A stretch of 64,000 bases of DNA, taken from positions 259,499,533 through 259,563,532 of the forward strand of contig NC_081410.1 of assembly GCF_030272615.1 (NCBI RefSeq), given 5' to 3'. Below the pieces are notes generated by a model that ran no database searches, was not told the DNA's origin, and worked only from the letters and a program-made list of their open reading frames with translations. Of this stretch, positions 12,311-24,329 are shown piece after piece (positions within the stretch are counted from its first letter, which is position 1; each line of letters starts with the position of its first letter). A program made the position numbers and the translations under genes. Origin of the DNA: Cryptomeria japonica (taxonomy: Eukaryota > Streptophyta > Pinopsida > Cupressales > Cupressaceae).

Positions 12311-13662
12311 ATGGAGGAAAGGGGTGTTGCTTCGAAATTGATGGGTTCTAAAGCTATGGAGATCTTGGATCTGATTTCCTCTTTGCATGCAAATTCCAAG
12401 GAGCCTCAAAACAAGAATTCAGCGGGTGAAGGGTCTTCGTCCTTGAAAGGGGAGCCTAGAATAAAAAAGGTGAATGGGTGTCTGGCGAGATGTCAAGAAC
12501 GTCTTGTTTTGATTGTCTAGCCTGAGTCAGTTTTAGAGGATGTTTTGTATTGGAGAAATCATGCTCTCATTTGCAAATTTGTGGGCCTCTGACTTTCTAT
12601 GACCATTTTGGAATCTTGGGCGAATCATGAAGGAGATATGGAGATTATACTGGTAGCAAATAACTTTTTTCCGGTTGTGTTTTTCTACATGGAAAATAGA
12701 AATAGTCTTTGAAGGAGGTCCATATTTCTTCAATCAGGCTGGGCTCTTTATCAAGTCGTGGCATGTGGGCTTCAACTCTATAGAAGAGATTCCCTCAAGA
12801 GTACCTATATGGGTCCATCTACTGAGACTTCCACTGTAATTATGGAGGGATGATAATCTTCATTCAATTTCACTTTTGCTTGGAAAGCCAGTTGGTTCAG
12901 ATAGGAAATCTCAAGACATAAAGGTAATTTCTTATGCTCGAATTTATGTGGAAGTTGATTTAAATAACCCATTACTAGATTCTATGGAAATTTGTTTGGG
13001 ATGCTCTTCTTGGATCCAACAATTGGACTATGAAACATTTCCATTTAGATGTCTAATATGTCATGAGTATGGACACTTGCAAAGGAGATGCCCTAGAAAT
13101 AGGTCAATACCTTCAGGGAGTATTGATCCCTCTAATTCCAATCCTAAGGCAGATAAAGGAAAGGCTCTTATGCCTTATGGGCCTACTGATAAGGAAGGCT
13201 TAATTCCTATAAAATCTCGTAACAAAGGAAGAGGCCAGAAGAGATCCTAGACAGATAGATAAAATGATGGGGTGTTCAACGGGTTTGAATTTTTGGATGA
13301 CTTGGTCTAGGAAGAAGGAATTCTAGTGGAACTTTCTTTTGGGGCTAAGTCTTTGGGAGTGATTTTAGAAGAGGACAAAGGTAATGATTCTCAAGAATTG
13401 GCTATGATGGATAGATAGGAAGGGAAAATAGTAGCGGATTTGCCTTTTCAAGCACCAGTTGAAATTGATCTTGGTGGGACTTTGATCTTACTAGAGGGCT
13501 CTCCTACTACAATTGTGGTTTCTCCTCTCCCTCGAGTGAACCTAGACTCAGGGAGAGCAAAAAGGATTCTCTTGCTTTGGACCTTTAGTAGAAACCCCTT
13601 AAAAAGGGGCCTCAAGAGAAACTATCTAAGATTGGGAGGAGGATTGATCAGGAGAAGGTAAA
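12311..13662 (+). pseudogene. LINE-1 ORF1 (nucleic-acid-binding, CCHC)
   Basis: From ATG 12311 the product starts MEERGVASKLMGSK. The middle part carries the DUF4283-like region typical of plant LINE ORF1, then YARIYVEVDLNNPLLD and a zinc knuckle CLICHEYGHLQRRC at about 13050-13091. A basic stretch KSRNKGRGQKR follows near 13240. Stops occur at about 12519, 13249, 13259, 13308 and 13417, with frame changes between about 12520 and 12876. ORF1 proteins of this type bind the element RNA. The knuckle and the flanking LDYETFPF motif are shared with LINE-2 ORF1 (36273-36641), so both belong to one clade. Confidence 0.8.
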
Positions 13663-13734
13663 ACTTATCAGGGACATGTTGTTTGAGTCTAGGTCTGTGA
13701 AACCCATTGATTCACACTTCTCCCAATCCCATAA

Positions 13735-16700
13735 ATGATTGCTTTGTCTTGGAATGTAAGGGGTTTGAACAACATCCCTAGACAAAAGGTTGTTCGTGAT
13801 ATGATTGCTTCCCATTTTCCAAATTTTGTTTGTGTTCATGAAACTAAATTATCTATTGAATGTATGATGAGTTGAGCTCCTAGAATTTGGTCTCGAGGGA
13901 CTTGTCAATGTATAGGGGCTCATGGTAGTTCAGGCAGATCGGCCCTCTTCTGGGATCCTAGGAAGGTGGTCCCTTTGCAATGGATTTCAAGCCGCTCTTC
14001 TCTCTCTGTGATAGCCACTTGTATGGATTCAGGTCAAACATTTCATTTCACTAATGTTTATACTCTAACTGATCTCTTAGGTAAATCGTAGCTTTGGCCC
14101 ACATTAGATTTGTCTTCTCTCTGGTGCCCCTTCTCCCTTGGATTTTGGCTAGGGACTTCAATGCGGTTCGCAATTTAGATAAAAAAAAGAGGAGTGGCTA
14201 GACTTGATCCTTATGCTACCCTTCTTAATGATAATATAGATTTTCTGAATGTTATTGATGTTAAACCAAATAATGGTATATACACTTGTAATAATAGGAG
14301 AAGTTGAGTGGAGGCAATTTTAGAGAGACTTGATAGATTTCTGGTGTCTTTCTTTTGGCTAGGGAACAAATGGAATACGAACTCAGAGATTTTAGACTAG
14401 AGAGGTTCTGATCATTGGCCTATCAAAATCTCAATGGGTTCTCCCAGGCCTTCAAAGAACCCTTCTTTTAAGTTCCAACTTATGTGGTTGTGTGATCTCT
14501 CTCTTCAAGATTTAGTGGATGGTTGGTGGTATGAAGGGAAACCCCCTTATGGACAAGCTATGTATACCTTTGTTAAAAGGTTGCAAAATGTGAAGTATAA
14601 GCTCAAAAGATGGAATAGGCAATGCTTTGGAAATATTCACTTCAACAAGATGGTAGTGCAATCTCTTCTTGATTCTATCACCCAGTTGATCTATGATTAG
14701 GGGCTTACCTCTAATTCAAGCAAAGAAGAGTCAATGGCAGTTAAGGAGTTCGAGGAGTGGGAATTTTGCGAAGAAATATTCTAGAAACAGAAGTCTAGAA
14801 TTGACTAGTTACAAGAAGGAGATAGGAATGCTACTTTTTTCATAATTTTGTTAGAGCTAGAATAGCTAGAATAAATGGCAATCTCATTACCTCTCTTGTT
14901 TCTTCAGAAGGTATTCAGCTCTCTTCTATGGGTGAGATCTCTCAGGAAGCCCTCCAATACTTTTCGGCCTTGTTCTCATAATACTTTGTTCCTGCTAGGG
15001 AGGAGGAATCTTCTATTCTTGACTGTATTTCCTCTCTGGTTTTTAATGAAATGAATGCAGCTCTCATTCACCCTATTTCGATGCAAGAGGTGGAAGATGT
15101 TGTTTTTCACATGAAAAAAGGAAAAGCCCCAAGCCTTGATGGCTTTCCGATTGAATTTTTTTAGGAATATTGGGAAATCATTAAATTTGATCTCCTTGAG
15201 GTGGTCCAAGAGTCACATAGAAACAAGCAAATGTTAAGAGCTCTAAATGCTACATTTATATCTCTTATTCCTAAAAAAGAATGTGTGAATAGATTAGATC
15301 AATTTAGATCTATTTCTCTCTGTAATGTGGTCTATAAGATCATATCTAAGTTGATCACTGAGAGACTCAAAGTTTTCCTCAAGGATATTATTTCTAATGA
15401 ATAGGGTGGATTTATTGTTGGAAGACAAATTCTTGATGGGGTAGTGATTGTTGTTGAAGCCATTCATTCTATGGTGACTTCTAAGGAAAAAGTTATGTTT
15501 ATTAAATTGGACATGGCAAAACCTTATGACAAAGCCAAGTGGGTTTTTCTTCAGAAGATTCTTTTGGCTTTTGGATTTGCAAGAGAATGGGTTGATTGGG
15601 TTATGAGTTGTGTCTCTACCACCTCCTTTTTAGTTCTAGTTAATGGAGAGCCTTTAGATTTGTTCTCTGATTCTAGGGGTCTTTGGCAAGGGGATCCTCT
15701 ATCTCCTTATTTGTTCATCATAATGGCTAAGGGGCTTGGTAGGTTTATCAAAATCAAGGTTAGATAAGGTATGATTCAGGGCAATAGTCTTCCCTCTTAT
15801 TCCCACCTCCAATTTGTGGAGGACACTGATGTAATGGGTATTGCTAGAATCAGTGAAGCAGTTAATTTTTGGAGGACCTTGGATATTTACCTGGCTGCAT
15901 CAGGGAATGTATTAATGAGGCTAATTCTTCTAATTTTTTCTTTAATACCCCTCAGATTATTTAGGTCAGGATTGCTCAGATTATCAGATTCTAAATTGGC
16001 TCTCTTCTTCTAGTTTACCTTAGGATTCCCTTAGGTGTGGGATCTCAACTTAAGGAGTTATGGCAAGAGATTCTAGACAAATTTCATAAAAGAGTTACTC
16101 ACTAGACCTGTAGATGGCTCTTGTCTGTTGGAAGACTAACTTTGTTGAAGTTTCTGGTGCAAGCTCTCCCCATATACAGGTGCTTTGTGCAAGCTGCCCC
16201 CTCTAGCTTTGTGAAGGAGTTTGACGCTCTCTCTCAGCAGTTTCTTTGGTCTGGTAATTTTCTTTCTTCAAAATGGAGTCTTGTTAGATGGGAGTCAGTC
16301 TGTAGGCCCAAGCAGGAGGGTGGTCTTGGCCTTTGGCCTGCAAGTATGATTGGGTAGGTGTTAGCTACTAAGCTTTATTGGAGATGGTGCACTTGCCAAG
16401 ATCAAGATTGGGCCAAAATCCTTACTTATAAGTACCTCGGGGAAGAGAATAGTGCAGATGTTCCTAGGTGCAGTCTTCTTGGGAAAGGTTCTATAATTTG
16501 CGATACCCTTAAAATAGGGGCCAATTTCATTAAGGAGGGTCTTTTCTAGATTTGTAATAAAGGATCTAATGCTCTTTTTTGGCATGATTCTTGGGACGGT
16601 CATCCCTCGATCATCTCTCAGTTTCCTCACCTTCAACCTCTTTGTAATATTTTGTGTGAGGTGGGTTGGAACAAAGTGGTTGAATTTAAGACCACTAAGA

Positions 16701-18015
16701 TTAGGGGATAGTTGGAGGTTACTTGTTGGAAATATCCTGGTAATTGACTTGCTGGGGGTACTGAAGAGAACCGATGAGAACTTGCAAAGATCTTAGATGG
16801 CAGGATGTGTAGTGGTCTTGAAGGGAGGGATGTTTTGGCTTGGGGTCCAGATCCAAAAGGAAAATTTTCTATTGCTTCTAGCTACTTAGATTTGGATGAT
16901 AAGTTGCATGGTCGAGGAGGTGTCCCATGGTGGAAGAAGGTTTGGAACCATTTGTCTTGGCCTAAGTGCAACTTTTTTCTATGGTTAATTGTTCAAAATA
17001 GATGTCTCACCTGGGAGAATTTAAGAGAGGCTTCCAAGGTCCTTCAATTTGTGCTTTATGTAGAAGTAGTGAAGAAAGTACTTTTCACCTTTTCTTTTAG
17101 TGCTCTATCTCGAGGGAGGTTTGGCACAGGTGGTGGGGTGCTTAGAATAATGCTTGTGTTCATGCTACCTCTTTAGTTGATTTCTGGGATAGCTTGGGAT
17201 GCCCTCCCTCTAAGACAAGATTCCTTCAGGTTGCCTAGATTCTTGGTCGAACCTTCATTATTTGGAACTTATGGCTAGAAAGGAATCAAAGAATCTTCCA
17301 AGGCTCAGAAATTGGGAGCCTTTTTGTGTGGACAAAAATTGCTAGCAAACTTCAAGAAACTATTTGTGCAAAATGTGATACAACCGTGCCTATTAATGCT
17401 GATGATTTGGCTATGGCTAAAAATATTAACCCTTTTGTAAATGGGATTAGTCACTCTACTAGAAGGATATTAAGGCAGTGCAAGCAAAAAATTCATAGAG
17501 AGGGAAGATGGTCTCCTCTTCCTGGGGGATTTTTGATAGTCAATACTAATGGATCTTCCAGGGGGAATCCTGGACAGGCGGGAGTTGGCGGCATTGGGCG
17601 TGGTTGTGATGGGAGAATTGTGTTCCTTTTCTCCATTTATAAGGGACAAAATTTAAATAACTTGATGGAGATCCTTGCTATTATGTATGCTATTGAGAGA
17701 GGATTCACTCTTGCTTGGAGGAGAGTTATCTATGAATCTGATTCGCAAATTGTGGTTGACATGTTGAATAGTCATCAATTGGATGGTGTTTCTTAGCAAC
17801 TGGCCTTGGTGGCTAAGAATATTTTTTACCTCTATCACTCTTTAGATTATATTTCATTTTGTTATATTACCAAAGACTGGAACAAAGTTGTTGACTTCCT
17901 AACTAAGTGGGCTTCTGAGGGCTTAGAAGGATGGGATGTGGATGTTTGGTGAGATTTACCTCCTAATTATTCAGAGACTTTGAGGAAGTTAATCATGGAT
18001 GACAAGAATTTTTAG
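13735..18015 (+). pseudogene. LINE-1 ORF2 (endonuclease, reverse transcriptase, RNase H)
   Basis: Begins at ATG 13735 with MIALSWNVRGLNN, the start of an APE-type endonuclease. ETKLS (about 13840) and GSDHWPI (about 14410) are active-site motifs. Reverse transcriptase covers about 15120-15950: LIPKKE, FRSISLCNVVYKIISK, IKLDMAKPYDK, QGDPLSPYLF. The catalytic box reads FVEDTD (about 15813) instead of FADD, so the first catalytic Asp is Glu. A zinc-finger linker (about 16120-17100) precedes RNase H at about 17520-17900, where the first Asp is Asn (NTNGSS) while ESDSQ survives. Many stops, for example at 13873, 14305, 14398 and 14698, show it is dead. Plant L1 elements with a terminal RNase H are established. 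Confidence 0.9.
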
Positions 18016-18155
18016 TTTTCTTTGGGAGTTGTTTCCTTGGGAGATCTCATGGTTGGCCTTGTTTGAGGTTTGATTTGGGCCCTTGGCCTCTTGCTTTGCA
18101 CTGTCTGGTTTCTCTTAAATAAATTTTTACCCCCTTCAAAAAAAAAAAAAAAAAA

Positions 18156-18175
18156 ACAATTTTGAAATGCTTGAT
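18156..18175 (+). repeat. Target-site duplication of LINE-1 (3' copy)
   Basis: ACAATTTTGAAATGCTTGAT repeats 11995-12014, differing at two adjacent bases. The long, variable-length duplication is typical of target-primed insertion and fixes both ends of the LINE. Confidence 0.88.
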
Positions 18176-19330
18176 CCTAATGAAGAATAGTGTGAAGTAT
18201 ACCTAGAAGGTGAACTCATTTATGCTCTAAATGATTTGAAATCAGTAAAGAAAGAAAACCTAAAGCAAAAGGAGAAGCTTGAAGAGTCAAAAGAGTTGAT
18301 TATTAGTAAAAAGTCCAAATAAGAGAAGAAAGTAAAATTGAAGAGATTATGATAGCAAAATTGTAGACAAGAGAAAAGGATTGTGAGCATCTTGAATTTA
18401 AAGATAATATCCCTAAGGAAGGCCCTAGAAAAAAAAAAAAGGAAATTTGGACATGAGCATACATTTTTAAAAGAGCACTAGAATTCTAGATGAGATCTTA
18501 AGTAGCTAGAGGTCTCCCTTCATCAAGACTAGACTTGGTTTTGAAAATGGTTATCTCAAAGACTATTACACCTTTTAAGAAGAATTTTGTTAAAAAAAGT
18601 GATTCAAGCATTGATGCATTCAAGAAGACTAAAGACAAGAATAAGGATGATGCCTTAGTTTAGGTCAACAATCAAAATAAGAGAATTAGAGGATCAAACC
18701 CCACAAAGTAACCCCATTTAACCATATTTAACTATTCATTCTCTGCTTACTATTTTTGTTGCTATCAATTTGGTCATAAGGCTATTGATTGTAAGGTCAA
18801 TATGAGGAGAAATGGTTTCCTATAAAAATTTCCCTTTTCTCCTTTGGTCAATTACAATGTGATATGTTATAAGTGTAACAATTTTGGGCATATAGAAAAT
18901 ATTTGTAGAATAAGTCTTGTGAAGCCCTCTAGAAAAGATTATCCTCTAAATAAAAATGAGAAAGTAAATTTTTTTTGCAAATGAAGCAAAAGAACCTAAG
19001 AATGAATGGAATGTGGAGAAAATCGAGAAAAATATAGAGAAATATTTGCTTTTGCAAGCTACATATCATGTACGAAAGAAGATGAGTACATGTTACAATG
19101 ATAATGGTTCCTTAATCCACATGACAAGAGAAAAGATCAATTTTATCTCTTTGAAGGAAAATGATGAAGGCCGCTATCAGTTTTGACAATAAAAAGAGAA
19201 AGATAGAAAATGTCTTGTATGTGCAAGGTCTAAAGTATAATATATTGAGTGTTAATTTGATGTGTGATAATAAATATAATGTTATATTTCATAATAGAGG
19301 ATGTGAAATCAAAAAGGTGGGAAGTTAATT
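18176..19330 (+). pseudogene. Old copia gag-pol, 3' segment (double zinc knuckle, protease)
   Basis: Continues the old copia frame after LINE-1. CEVYLEGELIYALNDL is followed by a charged coiled-coil-like region and ILDEILSS.RSPF. Two knuckle-like segments follow: CYQFGHKAIDCK (about 18755-18795) and CYKCNNFGHIENIC (about 18867-18907). The protease region reads NDNGSLIHMT (about 19097) where D-S-G is expected, then LYVQGLKYNILSVN. Frames change repeatedly and the sequence fades after about 19330, so integrase, reverse transcriptase and RNase H are missing. Two knuckles in gag are known in some plant copia families. Confidence 0.75.
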
Positions 19331-19744
19331 GAAGATCCATATAGAATTGACATCAATTTATATATCCTCAATGAGATAAAAGAACATAAGATCACACCAT
19401 GAGTGAACATCAGATACTGATTCAAAAAGAATCATAAATAACAAATTAAGAAGAGAGTAAAAGGAAGGATACAAAGACACTTGCAACATATGTTTAGAGA
19501 GACCACTCTAAAGGTGAAATTATTGGAGATAATGATGTTTGATTTCAAACTAGAAGAAAGCTAGAAAAGACATCACAAAGTAAAAAAAAAATGTCTATTA
19601 TCCATTATTAAGCTTAAGACTTTGTTAGAAGAAAGTAACGATGAAATTTGGGTTATAGTTTTCAAAGAGAAACTAAAATAGATAGAAAATAATGAGACAA
19701 GGGAACTTATCCTAGACCTAAAGATAAGAATATCATTAGAACAA

Positions 19745-20950
19745 CAATAAGGACTATGTGCTTATGTTTATTGCTTGCACTCTTTTATGATTATCGTGGA
19801 AACTTAGAGGGTAAAAACTATGGTGAGAATAGTTGCTTAATATAACGCCCAAATCTAGTCTCACAAATTATAATAAAGAACTTACAATTTGAAGTAGGCA
19901 CAAACCTATTGGAGACACTAATGACCAACTACATTTGTAAGCACCAACCTATAGAAGACACTGATCCCCTAATCCAACATTTGGGTGCCATCTCAGCATG
20001 AGAAACACCAAACCTAAAATACAATAATATATGAATTATATGGACCTTCCAAAATTGATATTATCCATCTATCAGATTTGATCTACAACAAAACACTCTC
20101 TTGGCGTGTATAGGATATACAACTTGATTTTCACACCTTACTTTATCTCTGCTAATTGAATAAGAAGTTTCTAAAACTCTTGTCACTTCACTCACTTATC
20201 ACACACACTAGTAATGAGCCTAGATAAACAATATATGTATTACAAAGATAATTGCATTCACATGTCAACTTGGAACATAAATATAATATTTGCAACTTGG
20301 CCTCAAATAGATTACTTAAACAAAATGTCTAATAGGTCAGGTTCTAAAGCGCACACATTACACCAAAAGAGGGGACACACTATACAGTAACCATCAAGAA
20401 CTTTATTGGTCCTAAATAGATTTCACATACTTCCTCCAATCGACATTCTTAACCTTCTCTGGTGCATCAATCCAAAACATCAACACAGTCATCCAAAAAG
20501 CACAATGAACTCTCTATCACTCCTAACTCTTTGTCTGCTAAAGCTCAACCTTTGAAACTTTGGAATATGACACTTCATATGTAGCTTAACTTTACTTCCA
20601 AATTTAAAACCATAACTTTCAACTATGGAAAGATGTGGATCCCAACACCCTGATAGTGCAATAGAGACATACTATTTTTGAGCAACAAACCTTAGAAATG
20701 TAATCCAAGTATTTCTAGACAACCACAAGTGATAGACAATCCGGAATGACTAATTCTTGAGCATAATGATAACATTAAGAGATTTATTGACTCTGTCTTT
20801 CTGGAACTCAAATGTTTTGATATGATATGACATTAATTGCCATCTTTTGAATGCCTTGACACTAATGATATAACTAACTATCACCTTTGACATCAATGAC
20901 AACATTTTTCTTAACATCATAAATGAATGACCATCATCTAGGGAGGAATT
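19745..20950 (-). repeat. Degraded copia LTR sequence, mostly inverted
   Basis: Reading the minus strand from about 20100 to 19800 gives GGTTGGTGCTTAC and GTGAGACTAGATTTGGGCG, matching the old LTR at about 2940-3060 (GGTTGGTGCCTTC, GTGAGGCTAGATTTGGGCA) in the same order. Just before it, 19745-19795 in the plus direction resembles the LTR at 3062-3110 (TTGCACTCTTT, ATGATTAT). So there appear to be two LTR pieces facing opposite ways. Boundaries are not sharp and divergence is high. Confidence 0.4.
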
Positions 20951-22493
20951 GTTAGAATCGTCATTAGAATCTCTATTTTTCTCCTCAATCTGCTTTTAGT
21001 CTCTTTTGAAATAGTTAGACTTTTCACATTCCAACATTCATCAAAATAATTAGATCCCTCATGGGATTTTGATCTACCATATCTTCATTCTCATCTTTCT
21101 TTCTTTTCTCTTTGAATCTTCAATGAACACATAGGGCATCCTTGGTCAAATTGAAAGTATTTCTTTAGAACTTTTCAAAAATTAATGATGTCACCATTTC
21201 ATCCATTTTAAACTTAGTGACCTTCAAATTCTAATAACCATCACAAGATGGTCACATTAATCTTCAAAATAAAAAAATAAAAATCATGTAAAGACCCTCA
21301 TCCATTTTTACTCCAACAAAGTTCAATTAACTATCATATTAAAGTCATTCATACGATTGAGTACAAGTTACCGTGTTAAGATTAAAGTGTCATATAAATT
21401 ATAAATATTATAGCATGGTTCCGACATCCTTAGAAATTGTCCTAAGACACTTAGGATGTATTGAGAAAATAATTTGTAATATTTAATTCTCCTCATTATT
21501 TGTAATGCATTCATAAAGGTGATGGGTTCCACTAGTAGTGGTAAAAGTGGGTTGTGAACACAATTATTTAATATTGTTCTCCCCACTTATGGATGTATAG
21601 AATAAGATATTTAATGACATGGGAAGAGGAAAAATGAATAAAATTTGGATTCTCCAAGTGGGAGCTTGGAAGAGGCAATCGGTGTCTCTTGGTATTCCAT
21701 CATTTATTGCATTTAAGGTAATGTTTATGTAGTATCCCTACCCTGTTCAGGCCCTTTTTGACCTCATTGACCAAGGTTGACTTTTCAGTGGCTTATGTGG
21801 ATGGTTAATTTATTTTGATTGTGATATGTTATTTGGGTATGATGTTTCAAAGTGCGATTAGGTGAATATGATTATGCATAATTTCACATTGAGGAATAGA
21901 TATTGAATATACATTATTTCTTATTGATGAGTAGCTGTAAACTCTGCTTCTACATTGTACTTTATAAATGATGAAATGTAAAGTCTATATATTTTTTATT
22001 CACGATGGACTAACACATTTGATTCATGTGCGAGTTTCTTTGTGTATATGTCATCATGTTGTGTGAAAGTGTATGAGGTGTGAGGAGATGATTTTCCATC
22101 ACTCATCTCAGTGAGACACGGAACGTCACGATTCCTCTTCACTGGTGTGTTTAGCATGTTTGTGTATATATATGTATGTGAGGTTTAGTGATGTAGGGAA
22201 TTGTAGCTATAGTGTGTTGTCTCTACCTAGCTCCACAGGTATGAGCATACCTAATTAACCTAATGGAAGTGGAGGAGGTAAATTTAGGGCCCTAATGTTA
22301 ACCCTAGCCTTACTCGTTGTGAGAGTTGTTAGTCTTTTGTCTACCTCGTCAGTTCACCGAGTAGGTCACTTTTTCGATGTCGGTATATGGGTCATGTTCT
22401 ATTTTGGTTTATTTGAGTTTGTGTGTTATGCATTTTGTGATTGTTATATTTCCTTTAGTGCATTTTATGTGAAATTAATTATTATACCTTATT
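20951..22493. other. AT-rich intergenic sequence
   Basis: No supported gene. A minus-strand stretch near 21180-21250 (KFKMDEMV) faintly recalls a copia gag but is too short to call. This segment continues, after removal of the gypsy and LINE-2, at 41219. Confidence 0.4.
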
Positions 22494-23509
22494 AATAGTG
22501 TAACGTCATAAATTGTATGCACTTGCTAAAGCAGTACAATTTAACACCTAGTTTAGCACCCGCCTTGGCGCAGTTGCACTTTGCATGGCATTTCCCCTTT
22601 AGCACTTAATTAATCGAATTAATTAGGTCTAAAGGTTCTATTTCACCATTTTCCACATCACAAAGTTGGGCCCTTTCATTAAAGCGTGCCCCTTTCATTT
22701 TATTCCTCCAATACATCACTTAATCAAAAACCCTAATTAGGCCCTATTCTGAGCTTGGGGGCTTAATTTCGGGGGTCAAAACATCTCGAAATCACCTGTA
22801 ACTTCGGGATTCTCTCTAAAATCATCATATCTGACGGTCCTGAAAATTTGGTGAAAAGTTGTCGGGACCGTGGTGCCCGGAGTGCACACGCTCCCGGACA
22901 TTTTTCCCAAAATTTTAGGAGCGCGATCCAATCATAAAATAAAGCTTAACCCCAAGAAATTGGCAGGATATTCAATCTCTAGGTTGGCCAAAAGAGGAAA
23001 TTGCGACCTAGGGTTTCATACATAAGAGCTCTCTTTCTTCATTTGAAAGGATCCGAATTTTGTTTTCAGGAACTTCATATGCAGCGAAAGAGCAGATCTT
23101 TGAAGACTTCAACATCTTACAACATCCTTCTATCAAGCATCTATCAAATTCATTCATCCACTTAGGGCTTGGAAGACATTGAAGAACAATAGGAGATTAC
23201 CGACTGAAGATTGGCTTGTACTCCTCCCTTGAGGGTTGGGTATGATTTCATGTTGTTTTCATGTCTTTACATAAGCTTCAATACATCATTTATTCATGCT
23301 TTAGATCACTTTGCATCTTGATTTAGAGCATTTACGTTATCATTTACAAGCAATTAGGGTTTACTTTCTAGGTTGCTCTAGTTTGCTTTCTTGCATTTTA
23401 GGACCTTGCACACACACTAGGTCTGCACACACAATACATTTTACAAAACAACTTGGCTATTCGTGGAGGTGGAAATCACCGAAGCGGGGGTTTGACTAAG
23501 GAAAAACCC

Positions 23510-23516
23510 TATATAG
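23510..23516 (+). promoter_or_regulatory. TATA box of gypsy 5' LTR
   Basis: TATATAG following AAACCC, with the same box at 34731-34737 in the 3' LTR. It lies about two thirds into the LTR, suitable for driving the genomic transcript. Confidence 0.55.
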
Positions 23517-23640
23517 CCGCCCATACACCCTTTTTCAGATATCATTGCAGGTTTCGGGATTCAAACGACGCCGCGGGATACAGATCTGGAGAGAGAAGGT
23601 CGAGACAGCACTCTGTATCAAATTGCAGAGCAGAAGATTG

Positions 23641-23733
23641 GGACAGGGGCACTGGGTGCCCTGGTCCTGCCAGGACAGGGGCGCTAGGCGCCCTAGTCCC
23701 TGGGACAGAGGCGCTGGGCGCCCTGGTCCTCCA
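23641..23733 (+). repeat. Minisatellite in gypsy 5' LTR (3 units)
   Basis: Three units of about 30 bp beginning GGACAGGGGC and containing the near-palindrome GGCGCTGGGCGCC and CCTGGTCC. The 3' LTR holds a single unit at about 34851-34882. It lies about 130 bases after the TATA box, so probably within the transcribed part of the LTR. Confidence 0.9.
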
Positions 23734-24163
23734 GACAGACAGCTTTCAGACAGCTTTCCGACAGTGTTCCAGAGTGCAGAACAGCAGTTTCCGGTGTAGT
23801 TTTCAGGACAGTGGCGCCCGCGCCCCCATCCCAAACATTTTCAGTCTGATTTTGACTCCAGGTACACATCTGCATTCTTATTTCATCCTTGTATTTACAG
23901 CTGTTCATTGTTTAATCTCAATTCTGCAATCTTGTTATTAGTTCATACTTGCATTTTGGGATTACGGTTTGAACTTGCATTACTTGATCTTACAATTTCA
24001 ACAAGGGAATAGAAATCCTAATAGATATCCCATAGCTCTCTCTTTCACAAAAAGAAGTAGCCAATTGTGCGATATCTCTAGGCTCTTTCGTATTCTGTAA
24101 TGTGTGTCAAAAGGTAGGATTAGGGCATGATTAACCTAGTCTCACTTTTTCCCCCACACATTT

Positions 24164-24181
24164 TGGTGAACCCGACGTGAA
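24164..24181 (+). other. Putative primer-binding site of the gypsy element
   Basis: TGGTGAACCCGACGTGAA starts 3 bases after the 5' LTR. It begins with TGG, as expected for pairing with the CCA end of a tRNA. I cannot name the tRNA with certainty; a tRNA-Arg-like primer is described for some Tat elements. Confidence 0.6.
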
Positions 24182-24329
24182 TCTATCATTGCTTCCTCTT
24201 GCATTGCATTTGTTAGATCTAGATCTATATTTAGTGTGTTTTCATTTCATTTTCATTAAAAAGAAAAAGAAAAAAAAAAGAGTGTGTTTCTTTGCATTGG
24301 GTGTTTAAGTTTTGTGTAATCTTTTCAAA

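Larger units (their letters stand above)
12015..18155 (+). mobile_element. LINE-1: plant L1-type non-LTR retrotransposon
   Basis: A 6.1-kb LINE with ORF1 (CCHC), ORF2 (endonuclease, reverse transcriptase, RNase H) and a 3' poly(A) at 18138-18156. The flanking duplication is 11995-12014 and 18156-18175, matching at 18 of 20 bases around TGAAATGCTTGAT. The end TAAATAAATTTTTACCCC before the A tail resembles that of LINE-2. The 5' end is a plausible full-length start. The copy is inactive: many stops and frame changes. Confidence 0.93.
22499..24160 (+). repeat. Gypsy 5' LTR
   Basis: 1,662 bp, TGTAACGTCATAAATTG to CCCCCACACA. It is about 60 bp longer than the 3' LTR, explained by three copies instead of one of a GGCGCC-centred unit at 23641-23733. 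Short open frames across the LTR are not genes. Confidence 0.95.

Noticed and set aside
23453-23941. 162-codon frame in the gypsy 5' LTR, with a similar frame in the 3' LTR (34664-35161)
   Set aside because: It lies across the TATA box and minisatellite, changes length with unit number, and has no family resemblance; chance openness of G/C-rich LTR sequence.
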